Virus record (IMG/VR): IMGVR_UViG_3300042324_002009
Location: 1 to 64,000 of that record
Length of the DNA: 64,000 bases
Reading direction: 5' to 3' (one strand)
Source: a virus
Positions 16,354 to 24,790 of this stretch are shown here, in pieces. Position 1 is the first letter of the stretch, and each line of letters begins with the position of its first letter. The notes beneath the pieces were generated by a model. It saw only the letters and a list, made by a program, of their open reading frames with translations. It was not told the origin of the DNA and made no database searches. Position numbers and translations under genes: made by a program.

Positions 16354-16678
16354 TTTCTTTAAGTTCAAATTGTGTATCTTGATCTTTATTTATTATGGCT
16401 AAAAGATCGTTAGCTATTACCAAATGATATCCGATACCATCCCAAGTTACATCAAGCCCTGAATATCTTTGATATAAAACTTTATCTCCAGCTTTAACTG
16501 GACATTTTGAATTATCTGGAACAGAGTGGCCAACTGCAATTACTGTTCCTGTATTTGGGCGCTTGCGTGCATCAACTGATAAAATAATACCAGTTTCAGT
16601 TTTTTTCTCTACTGTATCTGGTAAAATTAGAAGTCTTTCAAATAGTGGCATAAAGCCTTTTGTTATATCAATGCTCAT
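16346..16678 (-). CDS. groES: GroES-like co-chaperonin
   Basis: The 110-residue Cpn10 fold is clear: FMPLFERLLILPD at the start (the PLxDRV motif), the mobile-loop segment KKTETGIILS that binds GroEL, TGTVIAVG, VKAGDKVLYQRYSG, and a final DLLAII strand. It is nearer to bacterial GroES than to T4 gp31. The phage also encodes its own GroEL about 13 kb away in another operon. The gene starts one base inside the RNase H stop (TAATG), so expression is coupled to replication genes. It probably supports folding of phage virion proteins in the host cytoplasm. Confidence 0.93.
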   Translation of the reverse strand: MSIDITKGFMPLFERLLILPDTVEKKTETGIILSVDARKRPNTGTVIAVGHSVPDNSKCPVKAGDKVLYQRYSGLDVTWDGIGYHLVIANDLLAIINKDQDTQFELKENA

Positions 16679-17790
16679 TAGTATTTATAATTTTTTTTAA
16701 ATTTGTAATAATTGAATTTACGGCGCACGGTTAAGTCCACGCTTGCTTTTATTGCATCCAATACATCAGTTGGAAAAAGCTTTGTACTTAATCTTACTAA
16801 TGTCTTATTACGATGGATGTTATTCTCGATCGTCTGCCATTCACCAGGTTCCTTTATCTTTAGAGTATCACATGTTATTTCACGCATTACATCAAGGAAC
16901 CCAGAATCACCTGAATCGATTAGGTCTTTAACATCAGACCACTCATATGATTCTCTAACGTACTCTATTATTTTAGATACTTTAGAAGCAGTCATTTTTG
17001 GATGAACTCTTGGAATATTATCTGAACTATCACCAGCTAAACACTTTGTTAAAATATCTAGGGTTGGATCAATAGTTAAGTGCTGGTAGTCTTTTTGAGT
17101 TAAGTCATTTATTATATTAATAACAGCTGAGTTGTCAATTGCCTCAATATCAAAATCAAATAGATTAACTTCTGCTGGAGTTTCGTCTTTACCAAAATCA
17201 GCAGTAGTATAGATCTTTTTATACTTGGTCATTTGCTTTGGCATAATTAAGATAACTTTACGCTTATTACTTTCAAGTAATTGAGTTAGGTCTTTATCTA
17301 CCGACCATATACAAATGTCCTCATTTAGATTTTCGCAAATGTAAGCAATTAAGTCATCGCCTTCTGCTCCAGGTACTCGATTGACTACAACTCCATATTC
17401 ATCTGAGATTATATTGAGTATTTCATTTTGAAAGTATTCAAAAAATAGATAAATTTTGTCATCATATTTTCTTTGACCTTTATAATTAAAGTCTCCTTCT
17501 CCATGTGTTTCAAAATGCTCCTTAATATATTTTTTTCTCCAACTCTTAGAGTCAAATACAAAAAATACAGATTGGATATTTTCTTTAAATGGAGCAAGAA
17601 TACTTCCAAAATAATTTGTTGAAAATGATTTAAACGAATCTTTACTACCCTGTTTAAGAATAAATTTATCATCGTTTAATAAATCAGCAACGTAATACTT
17701 TTCACCAATTCTCTTATCGTTTGCAAGAATGTTTTTAACAATACTTACTGCCACGTTTAAAAAAGCATTTCCGTCTATGATTAGATTCAT
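16678..17790 (-). CDS. rnh: RNase H / 5'-3' exonuclease (T4 Rnh, FEN-1 family)
   Basis: Flap/5' nuclease that removes RNA primers during lagging-strand synthesis. The 370 aa carry the metal-binding acidic residues in order: D6 (LIIDGNAF), D80 (FDSKSWRKKY), E143/D145/D146 (GAEGDDLIAY), D165/D167 (SVDKDLTQLL) and the helix-hairpin region with GDSSDNIP (D254/D257). T4 Rnh is 305 aa; the extra residues are in the middle (around 175-240). The order gp32, small gene, rnh on the minus strand echoes the T4 rnh-33-59-32 cluster. It ends one base into the GroES start. Confidence 0.93.
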   Translation of the reverse strand: MNLIIDGNAFLNVAVSIVKNILANDKRIGEKYYVADLLNDDKFILKQGSKDSFKSFSTNYFGSILAPFKENIQSVFFVFDSKSWRKKYIKEHFETHGEGDFNYKGQRKYDDKIYLFFEYFQNEILNIISDEYGVVVNRVPGAEGDDLIAYICENLNEDICIWSVDKDLTQLLESNKRKVILIMPKQMTKYKKIYTTADFGKDETPAEVNLFDFDIEAIDNSAVINIINDLTQKDYQHLTIDPTLDILTKCLAGDSSDNIPRVHPKMTASKVSKIIEYVRESYEWSDVKDLIDSGDSGFLDVMREITCDTLKIKEPGEWQTIENNIHRNKTLVRLSTKLFPTDVLDAIKASVDLTVRRKFNYYKFKKNYKY

Positions 17791-17796
17791 TTTATT

Positions 17797-18075
17797 TTAA
17801 TTAGTGGGTTGTTTAGGAACTTGTAGTTTCTTTATTGCTTTTACAATAAGCTCAGATTCTTCTAGTGTAAATATTCCTTTAGCTTGGCAATGATTAGCTG
17901 AGGCTATTAGAATAAGTACTGCATGTTCTGGAGTTAAATTTACCAAAAAGTTTTCATAATCTTCAAGATTACTATAACTAATTGAAGAAAGTAGAGTAGC
18001 TATTGGAGCAGCCTCAGGTTGATTTGCGTCAACCTGAGGAGCTTCAACTACTGGTGGTGTTTTTGATTTTGCCAT
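17797..18075 (-). CDS. Hypothetical protein between gp32 and rnh, 92 aa
   Basis: Not recognised by sequence. The first 28 residues are Pro/Ala-rich and disordered (KSKTPPVVEAPQVDANQPEA). The remainder is a helical domain (LTPEHAVLILIASANHCQA, then EESELIVKAIKKL). In T4 the genes between 32 and rnh encode gp59, gp33 and DsbA, so position suggests a replication or late-transcription accessory protein. The T4 gp33 C-terminal clamp-binding motif is absent. It starts 19 nt after the gp32 stop and ends 6 nt before rnh. Confidence 0.7.
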   Translation of the reverse strand: MAKSKTPPVVEAPQVDANQPEAAPIATLLSSISYSNLEDYENFLVNLTPEHAVLILIASANHCQAKGIFTLEESELIVKAIKKLQVPKQPTN

Positions 18076-18094
18076 TTTGTAGTTTAATTATTTT

Positions 18095-19147
18095 TTATAA
18101 AGATGCAAATAAATCGTCTAAATCATCTGCTTTTGGGGCAGCTGCTTTAGCGGTAGGTTTAACTTCAGGTGCTGGAGCAGAGATTTCAAAGTCATCATCT
18201 AAATTAATTGATGAACTTACATTTTTTACTGCTGGAGCTGGAGTGAATTCAATATCTTCTCCAAGTGGTGCTTGTGTTCTAGCCACTGGCGCAGATAATT
18301 TAAAATGTTTTTTCATTCTTTCATCTTTAGTATTTGCAACTAAATTGTCAATGATTTGTTTGTAAGGAATAATTGCTTTAATATAGTCAGCAACTTTTTC
18401 GTATTCAACATCAGTCCATTCCTTTAAGAAATATTGACTCATATCTGGTGAATTCTTTTTAAAGTATTCACTTACAAACTGCATAACCTTAGGTTCAGTA
18501 GAAACTGGAATTTCTTTACCTTGAGTTGAGATAATTAATGGGCTAACTTCATTCATGAATTTACTAGCACTAAAATCTCTCCATGCTTTAGTCTTACGCT
18601 TAATAACCAAAACAAAATCTTTACCAGTAGTAAGTGAGAATGGATTGATTTTTTGAGTAGTAACTAATTCCTGCTCAGGATTAATTTCTTGTTGGATTAG
18701 GTTATCAATTGTATATCCATACGAATATATTTTGATTTTACCTTCCATTGTAGGAAATTGTGGATCCTTCTTGATATAAACGCAAGAATAGTAATTGTAG
18801 TAACGATTAAAATACTTTTGAATCTCTTCAACAATAGTAGGCTCTTCATTTTTTAATCGCTTTAATTCAAGATCAAGCGTCCAAAGAATTGATGATGCTC
18901 CTGTCGTTGATGGACAATCTACATACAACTTTTCGTTGGTTAAAGGGTTTATTAATTTAGCTGCATATTTTTTATAGCGGCTCTTAGTTGGATCGGTTAC
19001 CCAAGGGATAAAACGAATAACTGATTTGTAAATACCGTTTTGACCTTGGTCTGGACCGGGATTGTACATGTTGTCGTCGACTTTGCGACCAGCGGATGAT
19101 GATTTACCTGAGAAATCATCGAGATTAAGATTGAATAGATCTTCCAT
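18095..19147 (-). CDS. 32: Single-stranded DNA-binding protein (T4 gp32-like)
   Basis: ssDNA-binding protein of 350 aa (T4 gp32 is 301). The core includes IRFIPWVTDPTKS, CPSTTGASSILW and CVYIKKDPQFPTMEGKIKIY, the last resembling the KDPxxPENEGKV strand of gp32. A Pro/Ala-rich linker leads to an acidic tail DDLDDLFASL that in T4 recruits replication partners. Only two Cys residues lie near the T4 zinc-site region, so the zinc finger of T4 gp32 is probably lost. The short acidic N-terminus MEDLFNLNLDDF could be the cooperativity element. It follows a terminator and so probably has its own promoter in 19148-19206. Confidence 0.88.
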   Translation of the reverse strand: MEDLFNLNLDDFSGKSSSAGRKVDDNMYNPGPDQGQNGIYKSVIRFIPWVTDPTKSRYKKYAAKLINPLTNEKLYVDCPSTTGASSILWTLDLELKRLKNEEPTIVEEIQKYFNRYYNYYSCVYIKKDPQFPTMEGKIKIYSYGYTIDNLIQQEINPEQELVTTQKINPFSLTTGKDFVLVIKRKTKAWRDFSASKFMNEVSPLIISTQGKEIPVSTEPKVMQFVSEYFKKNSPDMSQYFLKEWTDVEYEKVADYIKAIIPYKQIIDNLVANTKDERMKKHFKLSAPVARTQAPLGEDIEFTPAPAVKNVSSSINLDDDFEISAPAPEVKPTAKAAAPKADDLDDLFASL

Positions 19148-19206
19148 ATTGTTTATAATGTTTAATAATTTAATAGAATTGTACTAAAGAAATGTGAAGA
19201 GTTTTG

Positions 19207-19239
19207 AAAAAAAAAGGACGAGTTGTAAAACCCGTCCTT
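19207..19239 (-). terminator. Terminator after the Hc1-like gene
   Basis: AAGGACG (19214-19220) pairs with CGTCCTT (19233-19239), with a further GTT/AAC inner helix after one mismatch. On the minus strand the stem is followed by nine T residues. It ends the Hc1-like transcript and isolates the gp32 unit. Confidence 0.88.
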
Positions 19240-19266
19240 AAATGTGAACTTTTTGTCTAATAAAAA

Positions 19267-19458
19267 TTAGGCTTTAGTATCAACTTTAGATTCTTGAACG
19301 TGAGTTCGGCCTTCTTGACAAAGAGCTTTAATGTCTTGAAGAACTTTACGAGTTCTAGTTCCAGCTGATTTATTTCCTTTTTCGTAGAATTTTCCAGCTT
19401 CTGCTTCTAATTGAGAAACTTGTTCCTTTAGCGATGTTAACCATGTAGGTGTTGTCAT
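19267..19458 (-). CDS. Hc1/histone H1-like DNA-binding protein, 63 aa
   Basis: Short basic helical protein. Its central part (KGNKSAGTRTRKVLQDIKAL) matches the signature of the Hc1/histone H1-like family found in Chlamydia, Bacteroidota and some phages (GNKAAGTRARKxLxxLK). An N-terminal helix (SLKEQVSQLEAEAGKFYE) precedes it. Such proteins bind DNA and may help compact it or affect the nucleoid; the role in a phage is not settled. It is a single-gene unit with its own terminator. Presence of this family is one of the hints for a Bacteroidota host. Confidence 0.8.
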   Translation of the reverse strand: MTTPTWLTSLKEQVSQLEAEAGKFYEKGNKSAGTRTRKVLQDIKALCQEGRTHVQESKVDTKA

Positions 19459-19512
19459 AATTTCAAATATTTTTTGTATCTTATATTTGAGAAATCCACC
19501 CGGTTTTAAATA

Positions 19513-20238
19513 TTAGTGATATTTGTTTGAAAATTTAGCTACTGGGTATACTTTTTTAGCAAAATCTATCCAAGTTTTCATAACCTTGTCAGCTTCAGAT
19601 TGAGAAATTACATTAGTCTCAATGAATGGCTGTAAATATTCTGTAAATTCCTGGTCAAGAGGTATTCGCTTCTTTTTAGCTGATGCATACATACCGGCAA
19701 CCATTGCTGGAATTTCGTCAGATAATAAAAAGTAGTTATAATTATTTTGAGCACGGGTTCTGACTGCTTTTGGGGTATTAACAATATGTCCAGTCTTTTT
19801 ATTTATGCCTTTTTGTAAAAGGTGCTCAAGTTCATGTCGTATATTGTCAATTAACTTATAATTTAATTCCGGATAACATTGAGGCTCTGCCTCTGGGCTA
19901 ATATAGAGAATTATTTCAATTTCAGGTGATTCAGGCTCGTTTTCCTTTGGGATAAATGAATTTGCATCTATTGCAAAACCTTTATTTTCAAAATTAATTA
20001 CCTCCCAAGGAAGTCTACTAAAATATTTAGATTTAGCTGGCTCAAATTCTTTAACTCTAGCTAGTTTAATTGATAGAGTAAATTCAAGTGGATTATCATA
20101 TTCAAATTCTTTAGATATTTCTTTACCAAGCTTGGAACCAGCAGTTTTCTTAATTACACCAAATAAGTCTTTAGCAAAAACTGAGGCAAGTGAATCATAT
20201 TTTGATTCAAATATAAATTGCGAAAACCTTTTTATCAT
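19513..20238 (-). CDS. Predicted zinc metallopeptidase-like late protein, 241 aa
   Basis: Contains IRHELEHLLQKG with an HExxH motif (H135, E136, H139) and a later LLSDEIPAMVAG in which E175 could be the third zinc ligand, the gluzincin pattern. No signal peptide. The N-terminus MIKRFSQFIFE closely resembles the T4 capsid-targeting peptide and carries an I-F-E cleavage site. It overlaps the upstream Pro-rich gene by 4 nt (ATGA) and both lie behind a late-type promoter motif. The inference is a head-packaged peptidase-fold protein, perhaps delivered with the DNA or acting in head maturation. The HExxH could also be structural. Confidence 0.7.
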   Translation of the reverse strand: MIKRFSQFIFESKYDSLASVFAKDLFGVIKKTAGSKLGKEISKEFEYDNPLEFTLSIKLARVKEFEPAKSKYFSRLPWEVINFENKGFAIDANSFIPKENEPESPEIEIILYISPEAEPQCYPELNYKLIDNIRHELEHLLQKGINKKTGHIVNTPKAVRTRAQNNYNYFLLSDEIPAMVAGMYASAKKKRIPLDQEFTEYLQPFIETNVISQSEADKVMKTWIDFAKKVYPVAKFSNKYH

Positions 20239-20819
20239 TTTTTAGATTTAATAAAATTTACGTCTAATTTATTGGTTGAAGGTGATAATTTAGAATCAAA
20301 CTCTATATCAATATCACCTTTGTCAATACCTAGTTTTTTAGCAGCCATTGCAGATTTTAGTTTATCATAAACTTCTTTATCTAAAAATCCTTTACCCCTA
20401 AGGGCATCAACTATATCAGTTTTCTTTGAATCTAATTGGCTATCGGTGATCCATTTATCTAAATCAGCTTGCTTAAGTTGATATTCTTTATAACGTTTAA
20501 CTCCTCCGCCTCCAGTATAGTTAGAATGCCATTTTTTATCATCATCTACCAATACAATATTAATATCGCCAGTTTGACCAGCGGTTGGAGCTGGTGCATT
20601 TGGGTCTGGTGGTAATTCAGCAGTTGCAAATGGATCAGTTGAAGGTGGCGTCATTGATGTTGTTGGATCCGGTGAACTTACTGGAGCTGGTGCATTTTCA
20701 TCAGGCAATGGAGCAGCCTCAGTCTCAGTAGACGAAGGTGGCTCAACTGGTGGTGGAATAGGAGTAGGTTCATCTGCTTCTAATAATAGCTTAAATTGGT
20801 TAAAGTTTAGGATTTCCAT
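20235..20819 (-). CDS. Pro-rich late protein with capsid-targeting-like N-terminus, 194 aa
   Basis: Not recognised. It starts MEILNFNQFKLLLEADE; LLE fits the (L/I)-x-E prohead protease site. Residues 17-85 form a long Pro/Thr/Ala-rich disordered segment (PPPVEPPSSTETEAAPLP and similar). The C-terminal 110 residues are a compact basic/acidic helical domain (LKQADLDKWITDSQLDSKKTD). The gene is first in a two-gene late unit, 22 nt downstream of a TATAAATAAC motif, and is translationally coupled to the HExxH gene. An internal head protein is the most economical guess. Confidence 0.7.
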   Translation of the reverse strand: MEILNFNQFKLLLEADEPTPIPPPVEPPSSTETEAAPLPDENAPAPVSSPDPTTSMTPPSTDPFATAELPPDPNAPAPTAGQTGDINIVLVDDDKKWHSNYTGGGGVKRYKEYQLKQADLDKWITDSQLDSKKTDIVDALRGKGFLDKEVYDKLKSAMAAKKLGIDKGDIDIEFDSKLSPSTNKLDVNFIKSKK

Positions 20820-20839
20820 AAATATAGTAATTGTTATGG

Positions 20840-20850
20840 TTATTTATACA
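20840..20850 (-). promoter_or_regulatory. Late-promoter-like motif GTATAAATAAC (minus strand)
   Basis: The only late motif in this window placed on the minus strand before a gene start. It contains the exact T4 late consensus TATAAATA. It sits directly after the ribonucleotide reductase terminator and 22 nt before the ATG of the Pro-rich protein. Confidence 0.7.
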
Positions 20851-20879
20851 AAAAAAGGGAGACAACTGCCTCCCTTTTC
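20851..20879 (-). terminator. Terminator after the ribonucleotide reductase gene
   Basis: AAAAGGGAG (20854-20862) pairs with CTCCCTTTT (20871-20879) around an 8-nt loop. On the minus strand it is followed by seven T residues. It separates the reductase transcript from the late unit that starts next to it. Confidence 0.9.
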
Positions 20880-20900
20880 ATATTCAGTAGTTACTGTAGA

Positions 20901-23474
20901 TTAACCGCACTTAGAATCACCGCAGTTCTTACAAGATAGGCAACCTTCTGTATAAACAAGTGCATCTGATCCACAAGATTTACAGGTTTTGCCAGAAACA
21001 GTAGTGCCGTCTTTTACAAACTTTTTAAGCATTCGTTTAACTCCAGCTTTCCAGGTAGTAATTAGGTCACCGTCTAGGTTTAAAGAATCCAATAATTCAA
21101 TAACATATGGTAATGGCATGCCATGTCGTAATACAGCAGAGATAGTTTTTGCCATATCATGATACTTTTCGTCAAATGCATGATTTAAGTTAGGGATTTT
21201 AATTGTTTCTCCAAGTTTATCAACATAGACTACGTCATATGAAGATTTTCCTTCTTTTTTAGTTCTAACAATTTTAACGGTTTCAACATAAGTTGGAATT
21301 GGAAAATTTTCATGTTGACCAGTAAATACCTCATATGGTTTCCCGTTTAGAAGTCCAATAAGTCCAACCCAACGTTCTCCGCTATTCATAAAGGTAGTAA
21401 CTGAACCTTCTAATGATAGTGGTCTTTTTGGAGCCTGTGAATCGCTAAATAATTCCTGTTTTTTCTTATCGTCCTTTGAAACTAATACACCGGATCTAGA
21501 ACCGTCTCGATAAATGGTACAGCCTTTACAGCCTTCTTCCCAAGCAGTCATATAAACTTGATTAACCAATTCTTCAGTAACGTGTTCTGGAAGATTCACG
21601 GTAACCGAAATTGAATGGTCAACCCATTGTTGAATCTTTCCTTGCATTCTAACTTTTTCTACCCAGTCAACATCATTTGCCATTGCTTTATGGTATGGAG
21701 ACTTTTCAGTTAGTAACTGTATGGTGTCATCTGAGAGCTTTTCGATAATGTCTGATTCACCATTTGGAATGTATTTGTATCCTTCAATCTCAATCCATTT
21801 TTTAAAGCCGTGATGAAATACGTGATATTCTTCCCAATGATCCCCAACTGAATCAATAAAGTCAGATTTGGAATTTTTATCATTTGGATTAATTTTCTTT
21901 CGGCGTTTATAAGATACCATAAAGGCAGGCTCAATACCTGAAGTAGTTTGAGACATTAACGAAACTGTACCAGTTGGTGCAATTGTCAATAGCGCAATAT
22001 TACGTCTGCCGTATTTCATAAGATCTGAATATAGTTCAGCATCGTATTCTTTAATTCTTTCTAGGAATGGATGGCCTTCTTCTCTAGCTGCGTCCCATAT
22101 TTTAAATGCTCCACGCTCTTTTGCTAGGGTATTAGATGAACGAAAAACTTCAAGTGCATAAGTTCTAGCAACTTCAACTGCAAAGTCAGTTGCTTTTTTA
22201 GTTCCATAACGTAAACCTAATGCTGCAAGCATATCGCCTTCAGCAGTAATACCGACACCAGTACGGCGGCCTTCCATACATTTGGTTCGAATACGAAGCC
22301 ATAGTTCAAGTTCAGTACGTTTAACGTCAGTAGATTCAGGATCACTGTCAATTTTAGAAATAATTGTATCAATTTTTTCAATTTCAAGATCAATAATATC
22401 ATCCATCATACGTAGTGCAATTTGAGCGTGTTCTTTAAATAAGTCAAAATCAAATTTTGCATTTTTAGTAAATGGATTAACTACATATGAATATAGGTTA
22501 ATTGCTAATAATCTACATGAATCGTCTGGACATAATGGAATTTCTCCACATGGATTAGTTGAAACTGTTTTATATCCTAAATCAGCATAACGGTCAGCAA
22601 ATGATTCTCTAATTATTTGATCCCAATAAAGAATTCCTGGCTCTGCTGATTTCCAAGCATTATGAATAACTTTATTCCACAGAAGTTTTGGATCAATTAC
22701 TTTGGTTACTTTTGGAGAGTCAGAAAAAATTGGATATTGCTGAGTATACGGTTTACCTGCTTTAACCGCTTTCATAAAATCATCGTGCATTTTAAGAGAG
22801 ATATTTGCACCAGTAACTTTAGTACTATCAAGTTTAGCATCAACAAATGCTTCTGCTTCTGGGTGTCTAACTGAGCATGATAACATTAATGCTCCACGAC
22901 GGCCACCTTGAGCAACTTCACGCGTTGAGTTTGAATATCTTTCCATAAATGGAATAATACCAGTAGAAGTTAGGGCTGAATTCTTAACTGGCAAACCTGC
23001 AGGTCGAATATCAGATAAATCATGACCTACACCTCCACGGCGTTTCATTAATTGAACTTGCTCTTGATCTACTTTTAAGATTGCACCATATGAGTCAGAT
23101 GATCCATTAACGCCAATAACAAAACAGTTAGACAATGATACTGTTTGATTATTATTTCCAATACCGCTCATTGGTGAACCTTGTGGAATAATATATTTAA
23201 ACTTGTCTAATAGTGAAAAGATATATTCTTCGCTTAATGGATTTTTATATTTCTTTTCAACTCTTGCTAATTCTGATGCAATTCGACGATGCATCATTTC
23301 TGGATTCTTTTCGTAAAGATTACCGTCTGAATCTTTTAATGCGTATTTGTTAATCCATACACTGGCTGCTAAATCATCTCCATTAAAATACTCTAATGAT
23401 GACGCATTTGCTTCTTCTCGGGTATACGTCATTTTAACCTCGGTTTCTGTTTCTAATACTGAATTGTCTATCAT
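20901..23474 (-). CDS. nrdJ: Class II (adenosylcobalamin-dependent) ribonucleotide reductase
   Basis: Makes deoxyribonucleotides from ribonucleotides. The 857 aa include SNCFVIG (C117), the class II-type active site NPCGEIPL (307-314), and LTIAPTGTVSLMSQTTSGIEPAF. The C-terminus is a Cys-rich zinc-ribbon-like tail (CKSCGS, then CLSCKNCGDSKCG) that would carry the reducing cysteines. There is no ATP-cone at the N-terminus and no small subunit gene nearby, as expected for a B12-dependent enzyme. It stands alone between two terminators. An internal Met at residue 15 is a possible alternative start. Confidence 0.92.
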   Translation of the reverse strand: MIDNSVLETETEVKMTYTREEANASSLEYFNGDDLAASVWINKYALKDSDGNLYEKNPEMMHRRIASELARVEKKYKNPLSEEYIFSLLDKFKYIIPQGSPMSGIGNNNQTVSLSNCFVIGVNGSSDSYGAILKVDQEQVQLMKRRGGVGHDLSDIRPAGLPVKNSALTSTGIIPFMERYSNSTREVAQGGRRGALMLSCSVRHPEAEAFVDAKLDSTKVTGANISLKMHDDFMKAVKAGKPYTQQYPIFSDSPKVTKVIDPKLLWNKVIHNAWKSAEPGILYWDQIIRESFADRYADLGYKTVSTNPCGEIPLCPDDSCRLLAINLYSYVVNPFTKNAKFDFDLFKEHAQIALRMMDDIIDLEIEKIDTIISKIDSDPESTDVKRTELELWLRIRTKCMEGRRTGVGITAEGDMLAALGLRYGTKKATDFAVEVARTYALEVFRSSNTLAKERGAFKIWDAAREEGHPFLERIKEYDAELYSDLMKYGRRNIALLTIAPTGTVSLMSQTTSGIEPAFMVSYKRRKKINPNDKNSKSDFIDSVGDHWEEYHVFHHGFKKWIEIEGYKYIPNGESDIIEKLSDDTIQLLTEKSPYHKAMANDVDWVEKVRMQGKIQQWVDHSISVTVNLPEHVTEELVNQVYMTAWEEGCKGCTIYRDGSRSGVLVSKDDKKKQELFSDSQAPKRPLSLEGSVTTFMNSGERWVGLIGLLNGKPYEVFTGQHENFPIPTYVETVKIVRTKKEGKSSYDVVYVDKLGETIKIPNLNHAFDEKYHDMAKTISAVLRHGMPLPYVIELLDSLNLDGDLITTWKAGVKRMLKKFVKDGTTVSGKTCKSCGSDALVYTEGCLSCKNCGDSKCG

Positions 23475-23514
23475 TTTTATTGTTTATTTTTAAGTTAATC
23501 TATTGAAAAAAGAC

Positions 23515-23547
23515 AACTCTACCCCAGCGGTTTACTGAGGTAGGGTT
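23515..23547 (-). terminator. Terminator after the S1-domain protein gene
   Basis: A long stem pairs 23515-23527 with 23535-23547 (core CTACCCCAG/CTGAGGTAG, one mismatch) around a 7-nt loop, beginning just after the stop codon at 23550. On the minus strand a T6 run follows within ten bases. Confidence 0.78.
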
Positions 23548-23549
23548 AA

Positions 23550-24737
23550 CTATTGGATAAAATCGTATCTTAATTGTTTACGAATTGCATCAACTTTGTG
23601 AACTTTTATTTGACCTGAGTCTGAAATTTTAGTTCTACCTTTTAGGTGATTTACATCACTCTTAAAAGTATTTTCGCCGTCCGGCATTATGATGGTAATT
23701 GAGAAATCAGATTTGTCTAATGAATAGGTTAAAGTTTGGCCTTCAATTTTGTTTTTAAGATCTTGCCATTGAAGTTGTTCTTGACCAATTTTATCATATG
23801 AATCGGTTAGGATTATACGAGGTTCGCCTTTTTTAATTATAACGTCCTTAACATAAAATTCAATAGTATCTCCAGAACGATATTGTTTACTAACCTCTTC
23901 ATAATTTTCAAATTCAGTTTTATGAAGTAGTCCGGTAAAATAGTTTTGGAATTCAACAAACATTCCAAAGTCATATGGCTTATTGGTTAAAATACCTGTG
24001 TATTTTTCTCCAATATTAAGTTCATGTACTTTTTGAGGTAACGTCTGTTTAATATATTTCTTATATGAAACGATGAATAGATCATTAGTTGAATCGTAAT
24101 TCTCAATCATTACTGGAATTTCTTTATTCAAATATTCATTAAAGTCTCTAATTACGTTAGCGGCAGCATGCGAACCTGGTAAAAAGCATTTAACTGTTCC
24201 TTTATAGAGTGCAAGGTATCCGCCTTTAACAAGGTTAGTAACTTTGACATAGAACCATTTTTCTGTTTTTAAATAGTCTTCTAAATCTTCACGATGAGAA
24301 AGAGCAGCACAACGTTTTTCTGAACCTAAGAAATCGCCATTATCATTTTTGTAAATAATAACTTTAAAACTGTGATTAACTTCATTGTGTACTAATAATG
24401 AAGGTTCGGAGCTAAATTCTCTAAATGGAACAAAGATTGTAGATAAAGATGCATTATCTTGAACTTCAATCATTTTCTCATCAAAGTCAATTTTCTTAGC
24501 AGTAACCGTACAGACCTTACCGAGTTCAAAATCTTTATTTGATGGTACAAATGAGGTTTTTGAATTTGATGAAAAGTACATGTCATACAATTCTTGAGCA
24601 TAGGGCTCTTTACAGAAAATTTTAAGACCAGAACGTTGATCTTCTGGTGTCAATTTAATGGTTCGATTAAATTTAGAATTCCCTTGACTGAATAGTTGTT
24701 CAAAATCAATTAATTCTCGGGTGTTGTCTTTTTGCAT
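23550..24737 (-). CDS. S1 RNA-binding-domain protein (ribosomal protein S1-like), 395 aa
   Basis: At least two S1 (OB-fold) RNA-binding repeats are visible. One is around residues 165-235 (VKGGYLALYKGTVKCFLPGS). A second is around 245-310 (IGEKYTGILTNKPYDFGMFV, then GLLHKTEF). A related, weaker repeat may occupy 70-140. The N-terminal 60 residues and the C-terminal 80 are not recognised. S1 proteins help ribosomes load on mRNAs with weak Shine-Dalgarno sites; the genes here lack such sites, so a role in phage translation or RNA protection is a reasonable inference. It is the last gene before a terminator and follows the 1454-aa gene by 53 nt. Confidence 0.82.
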   Translation of the reverse strand: MQKDNTRELIDFEQLFSQGNSKFNRTIKLTPEDQRSGLKIFCKEPYAQELYDMYFSSNSKTSFVPSNKDFELGKVCTVTAKKIDFDEKMIEVQDNASLSTIFVPFREFSSEPSLLVHNEVNHSFKVIIYKNDNGDFLGSEKRCAALSHREDLEDYLKTEKWFYVKVTNLVKGGYLALYKGTVKCFLPGSHAAANVIRDFNEYLNKEIPVMIENYDSTNDLFIVSYKKYIKQTLPQKVHELNIGEKYTGILTNKPYDFGMFVEFQNYFTGLLHKTEFENYEEVSKQYRSGDTIEFYVKDVIIKKGEPRIILTDSYDKIGQEQLQWQDLKNKIEGQTLTYSLDKSDFSITIIMPDGENTFKSDVNHLKGRTKISDSGQIKVHKVDAIRKQLRYDFIQ

Positions 24738-24790
24738 ATGTTATTGTTTAAACGTTGCTATTTAATTATACATAAAAAAAGTCAGTAGTT

